A stretch of DNA of 64,000 nt from Acanthacorydalis orientalis. Lineage: Eukaryota; Arthropoda; Insecta; Megaloptera; Corydalidae. Shown here piece by piece: positions 25,401 through 37,499 of this stretch. Location of the stretch: positions 9,331,810 through 9,395,809 of the forward strand of contig CM068322.1 in assembly GCA_034766995.1 (NCBI GenBank). Reading direction: 5' to 3'. Numbering within the stretch: position 1 is the first letter of the stretch; each line of letters starts with the position of its first letter. The notes below the pieces were generated by a model, which searched no databases, had not been told where the DNA came from, and was given only the letters and a program-made list of their open reading frames with translations. Made by a program: the position numbers and the translations under genes.

Positions 25401-26231
25401 TTGAAATGTGTATGTGGTACACAAAAGCCAAACAAGCATTTTATCTAAATGATTCTTCATTACAAGCTTTTGTACCAACTATTATAAAAAAATCTATATT
25501 AATTACAATAAAGTGATAACTACATGATTTATACTATTATTACTATTTAATTCATATAAGTTACAACACATTGAAATCGAATTAAATTGCTCAGTTCTAA
25601 ATATTATAAATTAGACAAAGTTTAAGATCACAAGTTTAAATCGAATGTACTGTCATTTATAAATTGTCTAATTTAAATTTTAAATAGATTCTCGCATATT
25701 CATTGTCCCATGCGTCTCGGATTACAAATCGATCGACCTTGATCACTGTTACATTTAAACACTACCTCATATTAATTGATTACTACTAGAGAGAATTTTT
25801 CTTTTTGAAATCTTCAAATGTAACACATGTTTAAACTAACTATATAATTGATATACATGTTCGCTGAATAACAATTTATCAGTTAAGTTTTCATGGTCAT
25901 AAAAATTACAGACAATTGTTATGGAAAACGCTATGTCATTAATTGTAAACAACATTCACCGCTCTTTGAAGTATTGTAACTTTAATATGACAAATTATTT
26001 TAATAAGAGTAATAAATATAACAAATATAGAAAAATATTATTTTTTCATTTTGTAAGATAACATTAAAAGCATTATTTTAATTATAAATGTTTTAATAAA
26101 CATATTTTAAAAACTAAATGTGATATTAATTAAATCTATCAATAATATTATTCTGCTGCATTTGAAACATTAATCTAAAAGAAAAAAAATTGGGACAACA
26201 TATACCACAAAGCAATAAAAACCGAACAAAA

Positions 26232-26232
<1 letters not shown>

Positions 26233-26262
<30 letters not shown>
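26233..26262. repeat. (TA)n array
   Basis: Uninterrupted. Confidence 0.95.
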
Positions 26263-26264
<2 letters not shown>

Positions 26265-26405
26265 CGAAAAATGTTTTAGATCTATATGATTTTATGATGA
26301 GATACGTAAATGAATTTTATGTGACAAGAGTTGAAATGTAATTGATATAAAATAATCAGAAGTTAAGAAGTAAATATAGTCAAAGTAATTAATAGAATTG
26401 TAATT

Positions 26406-26406
<1 letters not shown>

Positions 26407-26483
<77 letters not shown>
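26407..26483. repeat. (ACAT)n-(AT)n array
   Basis: Three ACAT units then over thirty AT units. Confidence 0.95.
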
Positions 26484-26486
<3 letters not shown>

Positions 26487-26708
26487 TTTCTTCGAATGTA
26501 AACTAGCCTGTAATTTAAGATTTTAAATAATTTGTAGGGAAACATTAAATAATAATTAAAAAGAAACAAATATTTTAAGTTTTTATATGAAAAAAATGCT
26601 TAGACTTTGAGGTAGTTAAAAATGATAATATAAAATTTGATACTATAATTATATAATAAAGAATTTAATAATAATTACTTTTTAGTATGAAGAAATGCGC
26701 CTAAAATT

Positions 26709-26739
<31 letters not shown>

Positions 26740-26778
26740 GTGTCTGTATGTATGCATGTGTATGTGTGTGGTGTGTAC
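26709..26778. repeat. (TA)n-(TG)n compound array
   Basis: TA core, then irregular TG/TATG units. Confidence 0.9.
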
Positions 26779-27037
26779 ACTCAATTATGAACAGTGGAAA
26801 AATGGACTCTAAAATTTTAAGAATAATTAAAACAGTTTATATAGAAATTCTAAAAATAAATAAAATAACATTGAATGCTGCAATACTAAGTGAACTAGGA
26901 AAAATAAAATAGAGGATTGTTTCACAAAATTGGAAGTAATGCATTCTAAAATTAGAGGCACATATTGGAAAATAACTACAGAAGAATTGATTTTAATCAT
27001 CAAAAACAATGTAGTCACAAGAAGTAATAAAAAATAT

Positions 27038-27045
27038 ATTAAGAG
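27038..27045. other. Left 8-bp target duplication of hAT element
   Basis: ATTAAGAG directly before the element start CACAACCGGACTGG; identical to the eight bases after its right end. Confidence 0.85.
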
Positions 27046-27404
27046 CACAACCGGACTGGTCATAAGAGTGATCGGCCGATCACCCGATGGGCCCGTGCAT
27101 ATTGAGCCGAATCGGCCGGTTGACTTTTTTGAATCATAAAATAAAAAAATAAAATTTTGCTTTTCTTTTTTAAGAAATTTTGCTTTTTATTTGTAGTTTG
27201 CATTGTAGTTATCATGTATGTTTAAGTTAGAATTATTGTTTTATTAAATAATTTTTTTTCAATTAGTGTTATAGATTTATTCATAATATTATTGTAGCAA
27301 TTAATCAATTTCTCATATATGTTCAAGTTACACATATTTTTTTATTCGGAAGAGTCGGTGTTATCAAGAGCCCGGGCCAGTCTCAAATTATCAGCCCGCC
27401 CCTG
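27046..27404. mobile_element. Non-autonomous hAT element (MITE)
   Basis: A 359-bp element bounded by identical 8-bp duplications (ATTAAGAG), the hAT hallmark. The right end, reverse-complemented, begins CAGGGGCGGGCTGATAAT, a typical hAT terminus (CAGGGGCGG...). The left end begins CACAACCGGACTGGTCATAA, matching the 'CGGACTGG' part with a decayed first few bases. GC-rich subterminal blocks (CGGCCGATCACCCGATGGGC on the left, GCCCGGGCCAG on the right) stand out sharply in this AT-rich region. The interior is AT-rich and non-coding, so the copy depended on another element's transposase. A 69-codon frame running into the left end is not a gene. Confidence 0.85.
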
Positions 27405-27412
27405 ATTAAGAG
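27405..27412. other. Right 8-bp target duplication of hAT element
   Basis: ATTAAGAG directly after the terminal CCCGCCCCTG; a perfect copy of the left duplication. Confidence 0.85.
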
Positions 27413-27915
27413 TATATTTTTAGGAGATAATCACACTAGTCAACTGCATGCAGATATGTGCAATTGAGAAATAGGAGCGAGTAAGACTCACCTATGTTCA
27501 AGCTAGGTATGGGAAAGTGGTGCGAAAAACTAAACAAATAATAAAAAGTAGAAGAATGTTATTTATTTAGGTTTTAAGGAAACACAAAATGGGTATGAGT
27601 GATACAAGAAGAGTATGAGTGTGAAAAGAAGGACTTGACTGGGATAAGAAAAGGAATAAGTCGGCAGATAAAGACAGAATTGAGAAAAAAAATAAACTTT
27701 TGGAAGAAGAAAAATAACTATAGAAAACATTAAAGTACAAAATAGTAAAACATTCAAACGATTTGGTAATTAACCCAAAGTAACGCTTAAAAAATGAAAA
27801 ACAGACAAATACTTTTGTTTCTTTTTTGAGACTAATTTATATATCATGCTAAGAATTGTGATTCAAATGTGAAAATATAAGAAAATGTAATAATTGCAGA
27901 ATATTGAAATAATAA

Positions 27916-27916
<1 letters not shown>

Positions 27917-27978
<62 letters not shown>
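27917..27978. repeat. (TA)n array
   Basis: Uninterrupted, about thirty units. Confidence 0.95.
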
Positions 27979-27983
<5 letters not shown>

Positions 27984-27999
27984 AAATTTTGAATTTTAG

Positions 28000-29080
28000 A
28001 GGTTCACAATCTGTAATATGGATTCAACAAATTTCGAATAGTTGTAATGTGGAATGTAATTATTGACATTTATAGAATTTTATCTCTAAAGTAATTGAAA
28101 TTCGTAATATTTTTAATAACAACATTATGAGTAACATTTAAGAAAAAATCCAAAATATGAAATCTGTTAAAAAAATGTTCTACATTTTCTATAGAGCGAT
28201 TTTTTAATGTCAATAATTTAGAATCAATGAGTTTGCTAAAAAAATATTTTAATATTACAATAAATTTAAATTTCAAAAACTTCAAGTTGGGAAATAAACA
28301 TTTAAAAAATACTTTTGAAAAACAAATGACATTTAAATACAAAAATGAGTTTTAGTAGTATAAATTTTCAAGAAATTCTAAACAATCTTTATACAAAAAT
28401 TGATTTTAAAAGAAATGTCATTATAAAACCTTTGTATTATAAGTCTTAACTCTATAAAATGTTAATAATTTGAATAAAAATACTACTGATATTTAAATCT
28501 TCTAAAGCTTTAAAACAAGTATTAGAATAACATCATTACTATTTTTACATAAAAACACATGTTAAATGTACTTTATAAAGTATCTGATGAAATAAAAAAA
28601 ATAATAGTATCATCTCAGTTAAACGACAACATTTAAGCTAATTTAAATCAATACTGAATAAAAATTAACTGTGTTCCATAGAATGATTAAATTATGTACG
28701 TATTTTATTTATAACTGTGTTAAAATATTTATAAAAAACAGTCATGGACAACTTTCAAATGTCACAGCCGGCAAATATCGTATTAGAAATGCTAATCTGA
28801 ACGAAATGTAAGTAACGAAATAATTAAATATTGATAAAACATTTTATTACAACAGTAGAATTTATTTTTTTATTTTTCTATCTGTTGTTTAACCTCTAAA
28901 ATATATAGGGTATAGATCAGAGATTGATGTTCTCGAGATGACCTTTGTAGGTTAGTAGTTTAAATAAATGTTGAAATGTCTGTGTTTTTTTATTTTTTTT
29001 TCTTTTATATTTATACGAGAATTACTAGTACATGAACGTTCATGTTTATATTCTTATACATTACTGTATATATACGAGTA
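28000..29080. other. Intron 1 stretch without recognisable features
   Basis: Plain AT-rich DNA; only a short palindrome at 29030. Confidence 0.6.
29030..29045. repeat. 16-bp perfect palindrome
   Basis: ACATGAACGTTCATGT. It resembles a paired GAA/TTC heat-shock half-site arrangement, but there is no gene next to it. Confidence 0.6.
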
Positions 29081-29089
29081 TATGTTGTT

Positions 29090-29490
29090 TTGAATCATCT
29101 GCTTGTCTGTTCTTCACTACTGGTTTCAGCAGACTTGTCATAGATATTGGAGATTTTAATATGTATTAAAACAATAAAATTAAAATAATATTTAAAAGCT
29201 GTTTGTGAATAATTATGTTTTCTGAAATTTTTCCTAAGAAATAAAATGATGGCAAGAGCAAGAACAACATCGAGGTACGCGTACGTTAAATCCTAAAACT
29301 CGATCCCAAAATCGTGAAGAAACAAGAGAAAGACGTACAACAAAAGCTCAAAAACTTGCATAAAAAATACATATCTATTAACCTCTAATCTCTATATGAA
29401 GATGGTGCACGTGTCAAAATTAGGAATGGATAATAAACATTTAAATAATTTAAAAGGATGAAGACCATCAAAACAACGTATCATACAGTC
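29090..29490. repeat. CTGAAGATGG palindromic repeat, copy C (extended)
   Basis: Left arm near 29095-29150 ('tgttcttcactactggtttc'), right arm near 29398-29485 ('tgaagatggtgcacgtgtca', 'aaaaggatgaagaccatcaa'). The arms are about 250 bases apart because of an insert whose 'aaatcctaaaactcgatccc...' section resembles sequence just left of copy D ('aatcccaaggctcgacaact'), so it may belong to a longer parent element. Confidence 0.5.
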
Positions 29491-29694
29491 GAATAATGTT
29501 GGATTTTGATTAGGCAGGATTATAAAAAAATATTTTACGAGCAAAGCTTAATTTTAGTCCACTGGCTAGCCTATTTTCTTGACTTAAATATATTTGAAAA
29601 CTAGTGAAAATAATTAGTTCAAGTGTATGAAGAACAAAAACAGTTTCATTCAATAGAAGAACTAAAAACAGGAATAGATCAGTTCTAGGGTTAA

Positions 29695-29698
<4 letters not shown>

Positions 29699-29732
<34 letters not shown>
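29699..29732. repeat. (TA)n array
   Basis: Uninterrupted. Confidence 0.95.
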
Positions 29733-29735
<3 letters not shown>

Positions 29736-29739
29736 ATAA

Positions 29740-32390
29740 AAATCCGTTCTAAAATGAATAATAAGTACTTCTTAATAACGAACGGAACGTTCAAGCAACT
29801 TAATATTAAGAAATTATTTTAATTAAAAAAATGTATTATTAACTCAATACTTGTTCACCCAATTTTTTTGCCCATTATAAATTTATCGCATTCAAAACAG
29901 ACAAATTTCTTTTTGAATATATCCAAAGAATAAAATAAATTTTCAGTAGCGTTAATTTATTTTTGCATTTTTTTACTTTGCCAAGTAAATTCACCAAACA
30001 ATTCAAAAATGTTTTATAATTTTAATAATCATTTACATATGTTATCGTTTTCAAACTGTATTTAATTAACAAACAAAATTAAGAAATTTATGAAAAAAGA
30101 GTACAAAATCAATAGGTATTGTTCAAGTTTATTGCACCAATTGTAATATCTGATATAAATGCTATTTCCAATTAAAATGATATTTCGAAAATATACTTTG
30201 AACTTGATATAATTTCAACATCAACTTTAAAAGATAAGTGTTAATAAAAAAGATCACGAATATTTATAGAAAATAAACGGTGTCCATTATTAACTCATTG
30301 ACGTTTATCTTTAAATATTGTCATAAATTAAACTTCCTGGAAAATGAGTTGAAACTTAATCACCAGTACAATGAAATGATTAAAATGAAGCAATCAAACA
30401 ATTGAAATTTTACGTAGAAAATGGTGTTCGTATTAAGAATTTATCTATATACTATTTTTTGTTATTTAAAACGCAATTATTGCACATGTAAACAAATGTG
30501 TTTTGAAATATTAGATTATTCCTTGATGGAAATCAGTAGTGACATGGAAAAGAAAAATAAATATTAAATTTTAACTCGGGATATACTTAATTTTATTTTT
30601 ATAGCATTTTCTTTTTATTTCATTCTAAAGATTGATTTTTATACACATATAAAACTTCTATTTTAGACTATAATTTTTTTTATTAATAATAATAGAATAA
30701 AATCTCATTCATTAAATATATTTTTTTTCGAATAGTTAAATAAAATTCATATTTTAATTATGTAAAAATAACAAAAATTCAAAATGAAGAAAAAATTAAA
30801 TATTTTAGAAAACAGAAATATGTAACAATAAAATGAATTCCAATACTTATTTGAATTTTATTCGTGTACGCTTTATTTTCCAGTACAATAATTCATATGA
30901 ATCTGATAAATCACAGAACAAATTCCAAAAACTACCGTTTGAATGAAGGCAACAATAATTCTGGACTAAATGATTATTAAAGGTATAATAAACTGAATAC
31001 AGAATTACGTAAAAATATTTAAATGATTATTCGATGGTTTGATAATATTGGCAGTTATATATGAAAAAAGTAGATGAAAATCGACCATTTACCGTTAATA
31101 GCAAATTTTCACTATTATATATCACTAAAGCAGTAATATTAAGACATAAAAGACTAATAATATGAAGAAACTTAAGTACTAAACCCAGGAATAATTTAAA
31201 ATAAAAACATATTGATATATCTGAAATAGTTATTTCTTACTAAATGTTAATATATGTCAGAAAATTAAACTTATACTTGTATACTAGTAAAAATGTAGAA
31301 AAATTAAACAGTCAACTACAATTATGATTAAAATAAAAATTATTTACAACCCTACATTGTTTTATAATTGATAACGATTGATCATTGATTCACAAATTTT
31401 GAGCATATTCTTTGACAATCTTCGTTAGAACTTAATGTTGAAGTTAAAGATGAAATATATTAAATAAATCATAACTAAAAATCGCTTATAAATGGATAAA
31501 ATTAATAAATGAAAATAAAACTAATTGAGATTATACCATGGCGAATAATTTAAAAGTCATGAAGTTTACAAACATTTAATATAAAAGGATTTTTTGTAAT
31601 TGGATAGTTTTGAAATTTCTTAATGTTATTTTTTATATATTTTTTTAATATTTTAATTTTTACATGAAACGACAAAATAATTTCAAATTTTACTGATGTC
31701 CTATTTTTTGAATAAAAATGAATCGTCTCTAAATAGCGATACTAAAAAACATGTTTAAATCTAAATGCTGTTTAGCTGCTAAAAAGAGAAGCAGAATGAT
31801 TGAATCACGCTTGGTTAACAATGTTACAGTTTGTTTAACGGTATACATGTATTTATACTATACAAATATATCTATTATGAATACTGGGGAATAATAAGGC
31901 GAACAAAACTTGTTCCATAAAAAAAAACATGTCCAGTTATAACATGAAACGTTAATATATACACAATAAATTGTCTTTCACTTTTTAAAAGAATCTTTTT
32001 ATAAAATTTTCTGAACGTCCTTGATGGGTGTATAAAAAACGCATAATGAATGCATAAGCAATATAATATTAAAAATCTCACGAAATTCAAAGTACACACC
32101 TCTGTTACCGTCGTTGATCGGTTCATTGACTACGCAACCATTCTGACATTAAACATTGGTACACTGACTTGGAGGCTCGTACTTTTACGTCACAAGCGAA
32201 TGTGTTGACTTGTCCTACACTATCAGCAAGTTCATTTTAATTGATATACTTAGATTGTCAAACATATTGTCAAGTACAATTGGGTAAATTGATATAGAAT
32301 TATCCAAATATTATGATGTTTTGTATTTGAAAATAAGCATTACACTCCTATTATATAAGACTATCATAATTAATGTAAATGATATAGATA
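29740..32390. other. Intron 1 stretch without recognisable features
   Basis: Plain AT-rich DNA. A slightly GC-richer patch at 32100-32220 ('ggaggctcgtacttttacgt') is not coding as far as I can see. Confidence 0.55.
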
Positions 32391-32394
32391 CATA

Positions 32395-32424
32395 TGTGTA
32401 TGTGTATATATATATATATATATA
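32395..32424. repeat. (TG)n/(TA)n array
   Basis: Short TGTG start, then TA units; about 85 bases left of the 32.5-kb mariner. Confidence 0.9.
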
Positions 32425-32591
32425 CAGATTGTCTTATAATTATTATTTTTACGTGAAATTAGAAAGAAAATACATCATAGATGCCCTTACATTAAGATTT
32501 GTTAATATTAGTTTGGTAGAAAAATAATTGCGGTTGGTTGGCTGTTGAGATTTTAGGGCGCTTCGGATAATTGCGACTTATGACCTTCAAA

Positions 32592-32594
<3 letters not shown>

Positions 32595-32622
<28 letters not shown>
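32595..32622. repeat. (TA)n array inside the 32.5-kb mariner
   Basis: Replaces CATATAAATT of the 17-kb copy; see finding. Confidence 0.95.
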
Positions 32623-32624
32623 TT

Positions 32625-32753
32625 CTCTTTTTCATTTCCTAGCTGTTTTAAGTAGTCCAGAATCGGTGGATGAATAACGCCCATCTTTTGTGCAAGCTCT
32701 CGAAAGCTCTTCATGTTATGCGTTATGTCATGAATATGGAAATGTGATGACAT
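32625..32753 (-). pseudogene. Mariner transposase HTH fragment
   Basis: On the minus strand it reads HDITHNMKSFRELAQKMGVI then HPPILDYLKQLG, the second helix-turn-helix of an Hsmar1-type mariner transposase (family form 'TxRELAxKLxVSHxTIxxHLKxIGK'). The frame stays open only because it runs into the (TA)n array and reads it as Tyr-Ile repeats. Nothing of the catalytic core is present. Confidence 0.65.
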
Positions 32754-32938
32754 CTCTTTGGACTACAATTTCTTTTTGGAATATCAGAACCGAATTGTAA
32801 AAAAATAATTGTTAATATTTTAATTAATGGATACAAAGTATATTGCTCGTTAAAATATTTTTGTACACACATTAAACATTATTTACGAAGTTTTATAATT
32901 TACTTGTTAAATTTATTAAAAGATTTTTTCCCTTTCTC

Positions 32939-32984
32939 TATCTATCTAGTTGTCTATCTATCTATCTCTCTGCTCTCTTTCTCT

Positions 32985-33042
<58 letters not shown>
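32939..33042. repeat. (TATC)n-(CT)n-(TA)n compound array
   Basis: TATC units, then CT units, then a long TA run ending seven bases before the 33.05-kb element. Confidence 0.95.
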
Positions 33043-33044
<2 letters not shown>

Positions 33045-33048
33045 ATGA

Positions 33049-33532
33049 GGCTATAATACGGAGAACGAACCTGTCGATTGGCTATTGTAATCAATTCACG
33101 AAAACCGGCAATCTGATGGCGGCGCTAGTGTCAGCGAAAGGATATGCGCAAAGGTCGATGCGCACAATTCTAAGTATCACAATATCTGCTAAGAACAGCT
33201 GATTGTGAAAAGAGGCGATTAGTGTCAACTTATTTATTGTTGCTGGTTTGTTACTATTTATTGACCGGTTGTTATCGATGGAAAAGAAAACATGGCTTTT
33301 CATTCTTTTCCTAAACACCTTTTAATGCAGCAAGTCTTAGTCATTTTTTTGTGCACGGTAAATCATGAACTAACAAAATGAACGTAAATTAGACAATGAG
33401 AATTTTCAGGTTAGAATACTTTTGTTACATATTTTTCTATGTTCAGTGGCGTTCTGCGCATGTCCTTTGGACGAAACTCGTACGCCACTTTTTGATACCT
33501 CCAAACACCGAAGTCGTTCTCCTTATTTAGCC
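33049..33532. mobile_element. Unnamed terminal-inverted-repeat element
   Basis: The left end GGCTATAATACGGAGAACGA faces a right end whose reverse complement is GGCTAAATAAGGAGAACGA, and the flanking TATATCAA is also mirrored outside each end. The interior is GC-richer than its surroundings: 'gatggcggcgctagtgtcag', a CpG-rich stretch to 33170, and a subterminal AGTGGCGT/ACGCCACT inverted pair near 33445-33490. Long (TA)n-based arrays lie just outside both ends. A 75-codon minus-strand frame inside matches nothing I recognise. Probably a non-autonomous DNA transposon of unknown superfamily; a promoter island is the alternative. Confidence 0.55.
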
Positions 33533-33550
33533 TTGATATATAAGGATATA

Positions 33551-33551
<1 letters not shown>

Positions 33552-33619
<68 letters not shown>
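33552..33619. repeat. (TA)n-(GA)n compound array
   Basis: Begins about twenty bases after the right end of the 33.05-kb element. Confidence 0.95.
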
Positions 33620-33623
<4 letters not shown>

Positions 33624-33679
33624 ATATACAAAAGTGGAATATCACTCATGGTGATATATGATTTAAGCCAATGCTCCAT

Positions 33680-34980
33680 AAGTTTTCTATAGTGGTATAT
33701 TTATTTCAATATATTTTTCTTGGATTAAATTTTCGAAAAAGTATAGAGTAACTGAATTTGAAGTAATTTTATCTTTTATCACAAAGTTTATCTACAATTT
33801 ATACTAATTTATGCATATACGATACAAAATGTCATCCAATGAACATTAATCTTCTGTTTTTTCAAACAAAAAAGAATATAATTTATGCCAGTAATATTTA
33901 TAGTTTTTTTTGCAGTTAACAATATGAAAATAAATATTTGGTACAATTAAAAAATATACAACTTACAATGCATTACAAAAATAAAATATAGTTTTAATTT
34001 ATCTGGAAGTGAAGAACTTGATTTTTGTGCATATTATCTTGTTTCAAAAATAGATATTGAATATCAGTCATGCAAAATATTCATTAGTTGCCACTCCATT
34101 CATTATCGCTAATTAAATTGCATGCCTCATTTTTTAAATTAAATTATATTTTTGAGACATATCTATGCTTGTATATTTATCTATACTTTGAACTAAATTT
34201 GTTTGTTTTGTGTGAATCCTCGAGGCCACATACAAGTTCTTTTCTTCTACAACCGGTTTCGGCTTTTAGCATCTACAGATAAATTTTGAATTAATTCTGA
34301 ATTGGGATTTTTTTCAACATTTATCCTCCTTTATAAGTTTTCTACATTATATTGGATAACAGATCAAAATTTATTTAAATATAATATAATTAAAATCGAA
34401 ATTGTTTGTAAAACTAACGACTTTATACGTGCCTTTCATGATTTATATTAAACAATAATGAACTAAGAGTATACAATAAAACTGCACGATACCAATGTAA
34501 ATTATTTTATTAACCATTTTACAATAATCAAATAAAAAATTGATGTGAATTGACTATATGACGGAATGAAAGAGATTTAATATTTGACACATTCGCTGCA
34601 AAATGAGACAATTGTAAATAATAATTCTTGTCTAATGTCTTGGTTGCGGTATTTATTATAGTTTAATAGAAAATATTTAAAAATGTATTCAGTGTAAATA
34701 TATTATGAGCTACTTTTATAGAGTGACTAAACGGTATAAAAACGAATATTGCAGCAAAATATAATACAATACAATATTTTAAGATAATTCTAAAAAAATT
34801 AATGATTATATTAGAAAATATAAGAGTATTTAATTACTTATAAACAGAAAAAGAACACTTTAAATATGTTAATAAAACAATATAGAAAACGATCTTCTAG
34901 CTAAAAAAGTTTGAATAAAGAAATGCATTTTAAAATTCAATTTACATGAAATTCAGAATACTGTTTTTAATTACAAAAAA
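33680..34980. other. Intron 1 stretch, little recognisable
   Basis: Only the tentative palindromic-repeat fragment near 34215; otherwise plain AT-rich DNA. Confidence 0.55.
34215..34275. repeat. Possible CTGAAGATGG repeat fragment, copy G
   Basis: 'gttcttttcttctacaaccg' followed by 'gtttcggcttttagcatctacag' resembles a lone left arm of the family. Short and diverged; tentative. Confidence 0.25.
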
Positions 34981-34985
34981 GAAAG

Positions 34986-34987
<2 letters not shown>

Positions 34988-35031
<44 letters not shown>

Positions 35032-35060
35032 ATGTACATATGGGTACATGTATGTATGTT
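34988..35060. repeat. (TA)n-(TGTA)n compound array
   Basis: Tail of irregular TGTA/TACA units. Confidence 0.9.
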
Positions 35061-35629
35061 TGTATACGTTCTTGCAGAATACAAAATGTGATATATTATG
35101 TAATTGCTTTCAAAGAAATCGCAAACGTGACACAAAGGAAATTTATAAATAAAATAAGCGGGATTTACGATAATAGAAAAGAATCAAAATAAATCTCAAT
35201 AACTTTATTAAATTGAAACAAATTCTATGAACACGGGACGGAAATCATAAAAATTAATAAATGTGTTTACTTAAGTTAACTAATGTACAGAGTTAATCTC
35301 AATAATAATAATAACAGAAGAAAGTTTCTTGAAAACGATATCAGAAGAATAAAATAAAATACTGAAATAAAATGAGATGTAAGATGCAAATGGAGATTAT
35401 TTTTTTTTATTTACAGCGTGATATTAAGTGAATACTAGTATTTGTGAAACTAAACACTAGAGAATACAGAAAAAATAAATTTCAAATGTAATAGCGTTTT
35501 GAAGACCTTATATAGAAACAAAAATTAAATAAGGAGTAAAATAGATAATCGTAAGTAACTAACTAACTGTTACAGTAAGTAGCTTCTGATAATTATGTTA
35601 TGAGATTGATTCATGCTTATGTCATCTAA

Positions 35630-35705
35630 GTTAGTGGTTCTTAGTAGAAGCAATACTGCCCCCCAAAGAGATTATTTAGAAAGGTTAAGGGGCGTTTCGT
35701 TTTTC
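35630..35705. mobile_element. Possible hAT terminus fragment
   Basis: TTAGTGGTTCTTAG followed by a CCCCCC tract and 'aaggttaaggggcg' resembles decayed hAT ends of the CAGTGGTTCTCAA type with nearby G/C tracts. I found no partner terminus or target duplication, so this is a weak call. Confidence 0.25.
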
Positions 35706-35880
35706 AAATTATTTAGAGTAGTTGAGCACTTTTATGTAGTCACTATAGTAATCATATTACAGCTATAGTTAATTTTCATTAATTTAGAACTACATAACAT
35801 GAAGAAGAAAAATATCGTTAAATATATTTCTTTAAGAAATGAATTTGAAAAAAATATTAAAATAATATATACTCTTTTTC

Positions 35881-35885
<5 letters not shown>

Positions 35886-35942
<57 letters not shown>
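35886..35942. repeat. (TA)n array
   Basis: Followed by GAGAGAAACAGAGAG. Confidence 0.95.
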
Positions 35943-35949
<7 letters not shown>

Positions 35950-36983
35950 AACAGAGAGTAAAGTACAAGCAAATAAGACTTTTTGTACCTTAGCGCACTG
36001 ATATTAATTTCATTGCCTCTAAAATGAGTATAATTAATAAATAAAAATTATTAATAATGAATCATTGAATTTTTTAATCAGAAATGTTTTGTGGTTGGTG
36101 GATTAGTGAAAAAATAATTTACAAAAATTAATTTATCTAGTGCCAAAAACTATGTGTAACTATGTGTACATTTCAGTTTGTTTTAAAATAATGTTTTAAT
36201 AATAATGTATATTTCTTTTACTTTTTCATGCAATAATGATAATTATTCAAATGGACAGTATATTTTGCGATAACACGGATAAAATAGAGCACAGATTACA
36301 TATCAAATGTTAAAAAATGACGTCACTACAGCTACAAAATATTTTTCACACAATAAACCCCCTTTACAGTTAAATATTTATATTTCTTCTTTTATTCCAC
36401 ATTTAGGCACTTTTACTGTATTGTTTTCATATCTTATCTTAAGTAAATAAGTACGTATCTATACACATTTTATGACTTTGAACTTGGATAAAAAACTGAT
36501 ATAATGATAAATCATTGTTACACATATTAATAATCGCGAATAATTTACTAGCCTACGTTTATTTATGTGTGTGTGCATTTGTTATTATTTTCAAATTTTT
36601 TGTCACAGTTTAAGAGGTTTATCTGTTTATGTATCATATGAAATGCGATTTTATTTTTTATATATCAATTCATTGTGAGATTCTAATAATTTATTTTTTT
36701 CATTAAAATACCTTTCAAAATTCAAAGATAAATAATAAAAAAAAATGTTGTCCGTTTACAAAAATATAACATTATATTTAATTCGAAACACATGTAAAAA
36801 TAGCACCATTCGAATGTATTTACCTTAAAACGACTCCGTAAGAATGTTTAATAACAAAGAGCTCAGCCTTGGCCCTTTAAGGTCATTTATGCATTTGTTC
36901 AAGTTCAATAGACACTGAAAATTTTGTATAGAGATATGTTCAATTCAGTAAAAATGAAAATTGTTATATAATAAAGTATAATC

Positions 36984-36997
36984 ATCTCTCTCTCTCT

Positions 36998-37053
<56 letters not shown>
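36984..37053. repeat. (TC)n-(TA)n compound array
   Basis: Eight TC units then TA units. Confidence 0.95.
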
Positions 37054-37056
<3 letters not shown>

Positions 37057-37441
37057 TATATTAAATGTGATTAAAAGTATGAGTGCTCTGTTTAAATAAC
37101 GCAAATATAAAAATGAATTTGAATTTTAGGTTCCATTCAAATAACATTTTTAAACTTTGTTGATATTTACAAATATACTTAAGAAAATGTCAAATAGAAA
37201 ATGCAACGTTCAATCTCGCTTTGACAAACATGTATTTTATATTATTCTTAAACAATCAATTTTAGAATTTTAATCGATTGAATTTTTTAAAAAGCGTTTA
37301 ACATATTTTCTTTACGAATAACAAAATGACAACGAAAATTTATTAATTAAATTTAATCTCGTTAATTTAAACAGTGAATCTTAATGAACACATTCAAGAT
37401 TATTAAGTGAATGTTCATTAATAAATTATCCTATAATAATA

Positions 37442-37444
<3 letters not shown>

Positions 37445-37495
<51 letters not shown>
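37445..37495. repeat. (TA)n array
   Basis: Uninterrupted. Confidence 0.95.

Positions 37496-37499
<4 letters not shown>

Larger units (their letters stand above)
32508..32760 (-). mobile_element. Short mariner derivative, second copy
   Basis: Related to the 17.0-kb mariner. It begins TTAGTTTGGTAGAAAAATAA and shares 'gacttatgaccttcaaattcata' and the HTH-coding block. Relative to the 17-kb copy it has an extra segment near 32530-32575 (gttggctgttgag...) and a (TA)n expansion at 32595-32622. Both copies pass from the second helix-turn-helix straight into the same 3' non-coding sequence, so they descend from one deleted ancestor. The right boundary is uncertain: homology fades after about 32740. 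Confidence 0.7.

Noticed and set aside
26930..27139. 69-codon plus-strand frame including the motif-like RVIGRSPDGPVHIEPNRP
   Set aside because: It runs from flanking DNA into the left end of the hAT MITE; the odd composition comes from the GC-rich subterminal block.
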